Origin: JAVZGQ01 sp039000685
GTDB taxonomy: Archaea > Aenigmatarchaeota > Aenigmatarchaeia > CG10238-14 > SCSR01
Reading direction: 5' to 3'
NCBI GenBank assembly: GCA_039000685.1
Contig: JAWBNW010000030.1
Location: forward strand, 1 to 6,914
Length of the DNA stretch: 6,914 nucleotides
Shown here: piece by piece, positions 1 through 6,300 of the stretch
Position numbering within the stretch: the stretch's first letter is position 1
Layout of the letters: each line of letters starts with the position of its first letter
Position numbers and translations under genes: made by a program
The notes under the pieces: generated by a model
The model's database searches: none
The model's input: only the letters and a program-made list of their open reading frames with translations
Told to the model about the DNA's origin: nothing

Positions 1-338
1 AAATTGCTGGATAAGTAAACTTCAAAATTGTTTCTATCTCCCGGCATCAAAATCTTTTCGTTACTCCAGCCAGTAAAAACAATTTTTGAATTATTAATTA
101 AATCAAGCCTAATTCTTGTTTTGTAAGCAGTGCTACCAGTATTGTAAAATTCAAACTGAAATTTCATGATATCTTTAGAAGAATCGTAAGAAAAAGAGCT
201 TAAATTTCCTTCAAGAGATTTTGGAATTTCAACTTCAATTATTGTTGCTTTTGCAAAAGAAAAGAAAAAAATCATAAAAAAAGCAAAAAATAAAATTTTC
301 TTTGTTAATTTATTTCCAAAAGTTGTACAAAAACTCAT
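1..338 (-). CDS. Secreted Ig-like protein, N-terminal part (runs off left edge)
   Basis: This open frame is not closed at the left edge; 112 complete codons are visible. The N-terminus reads MSFCTTFGNKLTKKILFFAF and continues hydrophobic to FSFAKA, a classic Sec signal peptide with a likely cut after AKA at about residue 31. The mature part (TIIEVEIPKSLEGN...) has a beta-sandwich pattern with an FYNTGS turn and a later MPGD turn, like the second domain of the 311-aa protein upstream. I chose the ATG at 338 because AGAGG (minus strand, 350-346) lies 7 bases before it and because it gives the signal peptide a proper basic N-region. A later ATG at 275 would remove that region. The start overlaps the end of the 172-aa gene by 29 bp, so it is the third gene of the operon. 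Export is well supported; the function is unknown. Confidence 0.8.
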   Translation of the reverse strand, partial: MSFCTTFGNKLTKKILFFAFFMIFFFSFAKATIIEVEIPKSLEGNLSSFSYDSSKDIMKFQFEFYNTGSTAYKTRIRLDLINNSKIVFTGWSNEKILMPGDRNNFEVYLSSN

Positions 339-828
339 ATTTTGGCCTCTGTATAACAATATCTATTTCTCCTGTATAATTTCCAATTTTTGCTTTTTCG
401 GCATAAAATTTAGCTTCTATAGTAACGCTTTCATTTGGCTTAATGATGAAATCATTTCTCGTGAAATTAACAAAGGGAGAAATATTTCCGTAAACTTTGA
501 ACACAATTTTCGCACTTTTTTCTTTTGGGTTTGAAATTTCAATAAATCTGGTGACAAAATTATTTCCAATAGGAACTATTCCAAAATTTAAATTCCAAGG
601 ATCTACAACCACGCCTAATTTTAACCTTTCTTGATCAGGCCGAACAGGAGAAACTTCTACTGAAGAAGGATATCTTATTATCTCGTAATTGAAAAATAGG
701 TCGGAATGCTTTTCAAAAGTCATGTTTTCAACAAAACCTTTCGGTTTATATGGAAGATTTGCTAAAAGAATAAGAACTCCCAACAAGAGCAAAATTATTA
801 AAGCTAAATTTATTTTTTTCTTCTTCAT
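310..828 (-). CDS. N-terminally anchored single-Ig-domain surface protein (172 aa)
   Basis: Residues 1-5 are MKKKK, followed by a hydrophobic helix at about 6-23 with no clear cleavage site. I read this as a signal anchor with the rest of the chain outside the cell. Residues 70-160 form an Ig-like beta-sandwich: VDPWNLNFGIVPIGNN, then RFIEISNPKEKSAKIVFKV, then FIIKPNESVTIEAKF, ending GEIDIVIQ. This resembles the ASH/MSP-like fold, whose hallmark is an 'L.FG.v..G' strand followed by a 'N....p..f.v' strand. There are five N-glycosylation sequons and no cysteines. The ATG overlaps the upstream stop as ATGA (825-828), so translation is probably coupled, and no strong Shine-Dalgarno is visible. 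It may be an assembly or binding partner for the other surface proteins in the operon, but the role is unknown. Confidence 0.85.
   Translation of the reverse strand: MKKKKINLALIILLLLGVLILLANLPYKPKGFVENMTFEKHSDLFFNYEIIRYPSSVEVSPVRPDQERLKLGVVVDPWNLNFGIVPIGNNFVTRFIEISNPKEKSAKIVFKVYGNISPFVNFTRNDFIIKPNESVTIEAKFYAEKAKIGNYTGEIDIVIQRPKYEFLYNFWK
346..350 (-). promoter_or_regulatory. Shine-Dalgarno-like AGAGG for the left-edge gene
   Basis: Minus-strand AGAGG lies 7 bases upstream of the ATG at 338, inside the coding end of the preceding gene. It supports the choice of start and fits the archaeal habit of using ribosome-binding sites for internal operon genes. The match to the anti-SD sequence is short. 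Confidence 0.5.
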
Positions 829-1760
829 TTATACCACTTGTAAATCAAAATTGCTATCAACACAATCAAAATTAAAATAACTAGCCAGAAAGGAAATATT
901 TCTTCAACTTTTTCTATTGGTGGAATAGCCTCAATCACAAGGGTGGAATTTTTTGACGCTGAGCCTGTGGTGAAGCTCACATTGGTAAATATTTCAAAAT
1001 TTCCGGTAGAGATTTTACTTAAAGGCAAAAAAGTTTTTAAATCCACAATTTCTCCAGGCTTTACAAACTGAGTAGAAGAAGTAAGGTTTTCTATTGCTTC
1101 GCCATCTTTAAAAATGCTTTGAAAAGCTTTTGCAGAAATTGTTACACTACCAGTGTTTTGGAAGTAAGTATTTATCTCAAGCCTATTGCCAACATATTTT
1201 CCTTTAGTCACGTCAAGAATTATCCCTTCTCTTTTAGCATCTCCAGGAACTTTAAATAAAATTCCAACAGAAGTTATCGCTACAACTCTTGCTCCTGCTT
1301 GACCAATCGCTTCTGAAGGGACTTGAGGAGAAGGTTTAATTCTCAGCAAATGATACCCAGGCTCCGCTTGTTTCGGCACGTTAAGCAAAAAGCTTATTTC
1401 TCTCCATCCCCTTATTTCTCCTGCTCCTGTTTTCAAACTTTCATTGCTAGGCTTAAGTTCTATTGGGTTAGACAAGAATTCTGCCCATTTTGTTATAGGC
1501 TCTTCAGAATAGTTGAAAATAAGATTCTTGTATTGGTCTCGAGAGAAAAAATCAATGCTTCCATCTTCAGCTTCTAAATAAACCAACAAAGGCTCTGTTG
1601 AAGGCGTGACAAGAAAAAACTTAACTATTTTTGTTGATCCAGGCTCAACTTCACCCAAATCTACCAAAGCAGGAGAAACTCCAACAGTAAAATCTACAGC
1701 TAAAGCTGATGGAATCAAGATGAGAAAAATCATGAAAGCTAAGCTTGAACAAAATCGCAT
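825..1760 (-). CDS. Two-Ig-domain membrane-anchored surface protein, WxLIP/DUF916-like layout (311 aa)
   Basis: Residues 1-21 are a signal peptide ending PSALA, with the mature protein starting VDFTVGVSP. A first beta-sandwich spans about 23-175 (GEVEPGSTKIVKFFL, REISFLLNVPKQAEPGYHLL, VVAITSVGILFKVPG). A second spans about 178-277 (ILDVTKGKYVGNRLEINTYF, QNTGSVTISA, FVKPGEIVDLKTFL). One membrane span follows at about 291-307 (FWLVILILIVLIAILIY) with the short tail KWYK. Most of the protein is therefore extracellular and held by a C-terminal anchor. The order signal peptide, Ig, Ig, membrane span, basic tail, and the length, match bacterial WxL-interacting proteins (DUF916 plus DUF3324). I infer this from layout only; it could equally be a generic archaeal NEW3/CARDB-type adhesin. 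It is the first gene of the minus-strand operon, with its ATG preceded by an AT-rich promoter region. Confidence 0.87.
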   Translation of the reverse strand: MRFCSSLAFMIFLILIPSALAVDFTVGVSPALVDLGEVEPGSTKIVKFFLVTPSTEPLLVYLEAEDGSIDFFSRDQYKNLIFNYSEEPITKWAEFLSNPIELKPSNESLKTGAGEIRGWREISFLLNVPKQAEPGYHLLRIKPSPQVPSEAIGQAGARVVAITSVGILFKVPGDAKREGIILDVTKGKYVGNRLEINTYFQNTGSVTISAKAFQSIFKDGEAIENLTSSTQFVKPGEIVDLKTFLPLSKISTGNFEIFTNVSFTTGSASKNSTLVIEAIPPIEKVEEIFPFWLVILILIVLIAILIYKWYK

Positions 1761-1795
1761 ATTTAAACTATTGATTAAATTTAAAATAAGTGTTT
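1761..1795. promoter_or_regulatory. 35-bp divergent promoter region of the surface operon and the PqqD-like gene
   Basis: Only 35 bp separate the two divergent ATGs. Minus strand: CTTATTTTAA (1790-1781) is centred about 25 bases before the operon ATG, the right place for a TATA box of a leaderless transcript. Plus strand: ATTTAAAC (1761-1768) is centred about 31 bases before the PqqD-like ATG. The palindrome TTAAATTTAA (1775-1784) lies between them. Because the two promoters overlap physically, transcription in the two directions may compete. The TATA calls are by eye. Confidence 0.5.
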
Positions 1796-2062
1796 ATGGA
1801 AGAAAAAAGACCTTTGAAAGCAAAGAATTTGAAGATAATTGATCATTTAGGTACTTACTACGCTACTTTTGATGGAAGTAAAATGTGGAAACTAGAGAAA
1901 TGGCTTGTTAGGTTTTTGATGATGTGTGATGGTAAGAAGACTTTTGACCAAATAGCAGAAGAAGTAGCAAAGATAGCTGGCATACCAGCAGAGGAAGTGA
2001 AAACAGGCTTAGCTCCTGTTCTTGAAGAATTAGAAAGAGAAGGTTTCATAGTTTACATTTGA
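1796..2062 (+). CDS. PqqD-like small protein (88 aa)
   Basis: The protein has the PqqD/RiPP-recognition-element pattern. A short beta region (NLKIIDHLGTYYATFDGSKM) is followed by a helix (KLEKWLVRFLMMCDG). Then come the family-typical 'DG..T.dqIa' segment (45-54, DGKKTFDQIA), 'EEVKTGLAPVLEELEREGFI' (66-85) and a final strand. The length is normal for stand-alone PqqD proteins, which bind leader peptides and present them to modifying enzymes such as radical SAM proteins. No such enzyme or precursor peptide is visible here, so that role cannot be assigned; archaeal PqqD-like proteins also occur without a known pathway. I chose the ATG at 1796; an in-frame GTG at 1790 would add two residues. It has no signal peptide and should be cytoplasmic. 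Its last 10 bp overlap the convergent winged-helix gene. Confidence 0.8.
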   Translation: MEEKRPLKAKNLKIIDHLGTYYATFDGSKMWKLEKWLVRFLMMCDGKKTFDQIAEEVAKIAGIPAEEVKTGLAPVLEELEREGFIVYI

Positions 2063-2256
2063 GCTTTCTTTAGTTTGAAAAGTTTGTAAGCTCCAATCTT
2101 CCTCTCAGTAACTTTGCCTTCACCTAAAAGCTCATGAATGTAGATCGTAGCTTTAAATCTGTTCATGTTGCCAAGCCTTGCAATTTCTTGTATTGTTAAG
2201 CCGCGAGGCTCTTTTTCAAGAATTTGAAGAATTTTTTGTTTTAAGTCTTCTTCCAT
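2053..2256 (-). CDS. Small winged-helix DNA-binding protein (67 aa)
   Basis: The chain reads as a minimal winged helix: helix 1 at about 2-14 (EEDLKQKILQILE), helix 2 at 21-29 (TIQEIARLG), recognition helix at about 31-44 (MNRFKATIYIHELLGEG), then a two-strand wing (KVTERKIGAYKLFKL). This is the layout of small archaeal MarR/ArsR-like wHTH regulators. It has no extra domain, ligand site or membrane helix. The ATG at 2256 lies 26 bases downstream of an AATAAATATT TATA element, indicating a leaderless transcript. The gene is divergent from the 294-aa secreted protein gene, and the two start regions share a 22-base near-identical sequence, which suggests it may control itself and that gene. This target is an inference. 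It overlaps the PqqD-like gene tail to tail by 10 bp. Confidence 0.82.
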   Translation of the reverse strand: MEEDLKQKILQILEKEPRGLTIQEIARLGNMNRFKATIYIHELLGEGKVTERKIGAYKLFKLKKAQM

Positions 2257-2275
2257 ATTTAATATTTTTGTTTAA
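2254..2275 (-). repeat. Left copy of a 22-base mirrored sequence at the start codon of the wHTH gene
   Basis: Read on the minus strand, this sequence runs through the ATG of the winged-helix gene and matches the plus-strand sequence at 2420-2441 in 20 of 22 bases (consensus core TTWAACAAAAWTATTAAATA, then TG). Both copies sit in the same place relative to their ATG and downstream of their TATA element. It is a candidate operator. Confidence 0.6.
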
Positions 2276-2276
2276 G

Positions 2277-2286
2277 AATATTTATT
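2277..2286 (-). promoter_or_regulatory. TATA element of the wHTH gene
   Basis: Minus-strand AATAAATATT is centred about 26 bases upstream of the ATG at 2256. That is the normal archaeal TATA-to-start distance, so the mRNA would be leaderless. Confidence 0.6.
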
Positions 2287-2406
2287 GACTTATCTTTTAA
2301 ACTTATTTTTGCACATATTTTTAACATTAAATTTTCTTTCAAAATATAGTGCTAATTAGAAAATTTTTGAATAAACTTAAATTATAAACTGTTTCAATAC
2401 ATTAAA

Positions 2407-2414
2407 TTTAAATA
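2407..2414 (+). promoter_or_regulatory. TATA box of the 294-aa secreted protein gene
   Basis: TTTAAATA matches the archaeal TATA consensus (TTTAWATA) exactly and is centred about 28 bases before the ATG at 2439. The RNA should start at or within a few bases of the ATG. Confidence 0.65.
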
Positions 2415-2419
2415 CTATG

Positions 2420-2441
2420 TTTAACAAAATTATTAAATATG
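2420..2441 (+). repeat. Right copy of the 22-base mirrored sequence at the start codon of the 294-aa gene
   Basis: It matches the minus-strand sequence at 2254-2275 in 20 of 22 bases and ends in the ATG of the secreted protein gene. It lies just downstream of the TATA box, where a bound protein would block initiation. Confidence 0.6.
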
Positions 2442-3323
2442 AAGATAAGCAGCAATGTTAAAACAGGAAATTTCTTCTTTTTGTCATTTCTCATGGGCCT
2501 GATGCTTTTATTCAATTTTGCTTTAGCAGCTCAAGATGAAGCAACAGTTAATGTAACAATAAAAGAGGCGGTACAAATATCCGTTCAGCCAAAAACTTTA
2601 AGTTGGGAAGTTTATGCAGGTGAAGCAGGCACACCACAAAATCTGGATATTTATAATACTGGTTCAAAAAATGTAACTCAAATTCATGCTTACGTTGACA
2701 CGCTAGAAGATGAAACAGAAAGACCTTACGGCTCTTCTAACGCTACAAAATATGCCGCAGGTGGAGTAATAGTTTTTAGGAATAGCACTAACACGAATTA
2801 TTATTTTGCAGGCAGGATTGAATGGAACTGGACAGAAGCGATTTCAAATCTTGTCAACAGCAGTGTCACTAACCCAGTAGCTTGGGGCTTCTTCAAGAAC
2901 ACAAGCTTTGAATACGTTTGGCTTCTAGGCAGCGGGTCAAATGGCTATTGCAACGATACTGATGCAGAATTTGCAATAGAAGATGATCCAGATGACGGAA
3001 GTGAATCAACAAGAACACCAGAAACAACAAACATAGTTAGAAATGACGGCGATGCTAACTTCGGCTACTTCAGCATAAACAGAGCTTCTTCTCCTTTGTA
3101 TGAAAGCTGTGTAGCTGCTTACTATGACTGCACAAAAATCTACATCTACAAATACGATAAAAGATCAGGCTTCTTAAGCTGCACGAATTCAAGATTTTTA
3201 CAAGAAAGCAACTTGCCACCAGGCAACGTCCATACTTTGACACTAGACGTCTACATACCTTATGGAATTCCAACAGGAAACTTGAACACAGCAACTTTCA
3301 CAGTTTATGCAACAGGAGTTTAA
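2439..3323 (+). CDS. Secreted, unanchored, beta-rich surface protein (294 aa)
   Basis: Residues 1-30 form a signal peptide (basic start, hydrophobic run FFFLSFLMGLMLLFNFALA) with a likely cut before AQDE. The mature chain opens with strands EATVNVTIKEAVQISVQPKT and a YNTGS turn (72-76), and ends with THTLTLD-type strands and TFTVYATGV. There is no C-terminal membrane helix, so the protein is either released or held by partners. Four cysteines (171, 224, 231, 248) could form two disulfides. About eight N-x-S/T sequons suggest glycosylation. An acidic loop (173-207, containing EDDPDDGSES and RNDGDAN) could bind calcium. Codons ending in C (GGC, TTC, AAC, AGC, TAC) look commoner than in the left operon, which is compatible with high expression. 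Together with the strong TATA box this suggests an abundant structural subunit. I do not recognise a specific family; WxL-like and TasA/thread-pilin-like fibres are candidates by layout only. Confidence 0.85.
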   Translation: MKISSNVKTGNFFFLSFLMGLMLLFNFALAAQDEATVNVTIKEAVQISVQPKTLSWEVYAGEAGTPQNLDIYNTGSKNVTQIHAYVDTLEDETERPYGSSNATKYAAGGVIVFRNSTNTNYYFAGRIEWNWTEAISNLVNSSVTNPVAWGFFKNTSFEYVWLLGSGSNGYCNDTDAEFAIEDDPDDGSESTRTPETTNIVRNDGDANFGYFSINRASSPLYESCVAAYYDCTKIYIYKYDKRSGFLSCTNSRFLQESNLPPGNVHTLTLDVYIPYGIPTGNLNTATFTVYATGV

Positions 3324-3327
3324 GCTT

Positions 3328-6300
3328 TTATCTTACAATTTTCTTTTCTATTTCTTCTAGTCTTTTCTCTATGTTGCTTTTCATTTCTCTGTAAGCACTA
3401 ACACTTATCGTCCCTTCTGCTTTTTCTTTCTCCAAAATTTCAAGCATCCTCAATAATCTTTCCTTTTCTCTAACCAAATCTTCAACTTTCACCTTTTCTC
3501 TTTTTACAGAGTTTATGAGTTTTTCAAGAGTTATCACCCAAGGTCTTACAACTTCAGGCTTCTTTCTAGAAGCTAGATAAAGAGCAAATATTACCAAAGG
3601 AATTAAAATTAACAATATAATCCACCAAGGAATCGCAACTTTTGCTTCCAATTTTACAACTTTAAGCTTGCTCAGAATATCTCTAGCTCTCGAGATTAAA
3701 TCTCTAGCATTGTTTATGTTTTTCATAGCATCTTCAAATTTTTCATTCTCAACATTTTCTTTAGCAAGTTGGATTTGTGTTTTTATACCTTCTATGAGCA
3801 AAAGAACATTTGAAACATCTTTGCCTTCTCTTTCAGCAACTTTAGTGTCTATTATTAGTTCTTGCAATTCTTCTTCCACTTGAGCTATCTCTTTGGCCAA
3901 AAGTTCTTTTATCGATTCAAATATCGTTATGGTTATTCTTCTTTGATCGCTTGCGACACCAGAAGCTGCTATTAGGGTTGCATAATACTCACCAGGATTA
4001 ACATTTTTTGGCACGTTGAATGTGATGAGGAAGGGAGCTGATTTTCCTTTTTCAAGCAACTTATAATTTTCTGGTGTTATGTTGAACCAATTTGTTGGTA
4101 TTCCGAGTAAGAATAAGCTAACATTTTCTAAATCAACTTGCCCGATGTTTTCAACAGTCACGCTTTCTATTCTTGAGAAACCTCTTGCCAGGCTTACATT
4201 GCTGTTGTACTTAGATATGAAAATACTTGCAAGTATTTTTTCTGTTGGTGTTGGTGCTGGGGCTAGTCCTGTGGGAAATTCTACACCAGGGAAATAAGGA
4301 TACTTTACATAAATTGGTGGCGGGCGAGTAACATTTATCGTCTTAGCAACAACAATAAAGCTTGCATTTGCTAAGATTGATGGTTGAACAGTATCGTAAG
4401 TAACTTTAACATTCAACAAGTAATTTCCTAAAGGTTGATTTGAATAAATGTAAGCGCTCCTAGTAAAGCTCTGGTTGGTTACAGCTGGGGTGTAAACTGC
4501 TTCTGAAGCTGTGAAGTAAGTCGTGTTTTGTGAAGAAACCCAATATTCAATAAAAACATCTTGTGAAACTTCACCTTTATTCTCTACCACCAAGATGAAA
4601 TCCAAATAATCTCCTTGCTCAACTTCATTTTCCAAGAGAATTAACCTAACATCATAAGGTCCACCATGAGCAACTCTGAAAGCCTTTAGCTTCATGGTTT
4701 GGAATTCATTTTGGCTCACATTCAAAACTGCTAAGAACATTCCACTTGGTGTGTTAATTGGCATTGCATACTGATAAGTGTAAAAGCCTGTTGCTTGCTT
4801 GGTCATTTGGGATAAGTTAACAGCAAAGTACAAATTGTTAGCAGGATCATAAACACTCAAATTCATCGAAGTTGGGTCAACAGGCTTGCCTTCACCATTG
4901 TAAACCAAGATACCAAACCTCATTATATTTTCAGGATACCAAACCACAGCAGTTTCTATGTCAGCAAATAGCCCAGTAACAGTAACAGTTCTTGAAAGAA
5001 CTTGGAAAGTGTAATTGTTTTGCTTTTCTGTCGCCCTATTTGCAATTTCATCTTTATATCTTGAAGAAGAAATTAAAGTGTAGTTGCCGAGAGGGGCGTC
5101 TGATGGTAAAGAGAAGCTTGGCATTGGTGCAATTGTTCCATCTGAGTTTGTTTTTAAGTTAGAAGAAAGGTAAGAGATATTGCCTTGTGAATTGATTATG
5201 GTGAAATTGGCACTAACATTTTCCACAGGATTGTTTTCAACATCTTTGCAACTGTAGTATATCGAGCCGATATCTCCTTGATAGTATTTGTCTGTTAGAG
5301 TAGAGGCTAAGACATTTAGCTTGATGTAAATCAAGAATGTTGAGTTTAGGTTATCTTCATTTCCTATATTATCTCTTGCATATACTGTCACATTATAAAC
5401 TCCTCTTTCTAAAGTGCTTCCTTTAGTTTCATTTGGATAAGTAAGGTTCCATTTTGTTAAGCTCCCATTGGTTTCAAAAAGAAGCATATCAAAGCTATCA
5501 ACTATTCCGCTAGGCCTAGTGATGTTGACTTTAGTCCAAGTTATGCCACTTCCTGACCTATCGGTAACATTTGCAAAAATTGTTATGCTAGAATTCTGTT
5601 CGGTTTCATTTGGTGTTACTGAAACACTAATTATCGGTGGTATGTAAGGAACAAGAGAAACCTTAACAGTTTTGTTGTCAGGATTTGAATCTTCTTGAAT
5701 GGCATCGACCAAGAAAGTTGAATTGTACATTCCTGGCTCAACATCGGTTACATTGTAAGTTATTTTGAAGACATGCCAACTTAACCTTTCAACTTCAAAA
5801 CTTGTTTCATTGACTTTTGTGTAATTTCCTTCTTCAGGAGAAATCGTAAAGCTTATTTTTGTGTTTCCTTTGTTTGTCACGTTTACTTCACAGACAGTGC
5901 CTTCAGGTTGCTGAGTGGATCTTTCACAATATTCTGGTTTTAAATCCCAAGTCCTATTTTCCGGCACATAAACTTCTATGTTTAAAGTATCAAACCCATC
6001 ATTTTGAGCAGAAACATTAATAATTCCAGTGTAAGTACCATTCGGATAACTTAATGGAACTGTAACATTAACCACAACAGACTGATTTGAGTTTACTGGC
6101 AAATTTGAAATGCTTGCTGGAATAAACTCTACCAAAAAATCTTGACAAGCTTGACCAGAAACACAAGAAAACTGAATGTTCTGCAAAGCATCATTTCCTA
6201 TCGAAAGAACAGTGAAGTTGCCTATACTTGCTTCTGTGCCATCTCCCACTTCACCCGAAACACTAGCTTCTTCCACATCCATTTTCGGGTTTGATTGCAC

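Larger units (their letters stand above)
2257..2438. other. 182-bp divergent intergenic region
   Basis: This very AT-rich region separates the wHTH gene (minus) from the 294-aa gene (plus). Each end carries a TATA element and a copy of the mirrored 22-base sequence. In the middle (about 2287-2403) I see no open frame, tRNA, strong hairpin or array. Short A/T runs there could be further protein-binding sites, but nothing specific stands out. Confidence 0.7.

Noticed and set aside
689..880. 63-aa open frame on the plus strand
   Set aside because: It lies opposite the well-supported 172-aa gene and its N-terminus; the translation is low-complexity Lys/Phe and no promoter is seen.
1323..1577. 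84-aa open frame on the plus strand
   Set aside because: It is antisense to the 311-aa gene, with no domain pattern or start signal.
1606..1842. 78-aa plus-strand frame crossing the divergent promoter
   Set aside because: It is antisense to the 311-aa signal peptide and then out of frame with the PqqD-like gene; its composition does not look like a protein.
2287..2403. Possible small RNA or tRNA in the intergenic region
   Set aside because: It is very AT-rich, with no GC-rich stems, no tRNA-like arms and no T-loop sequence.
3668..4297. Plus-strand frames of about 70 aa (3668-3883, 4079-4297)
   Set aside because: Both are antisense to the stalk and NEW3-like regions of the giant gene, which is continuous and domain-rich.
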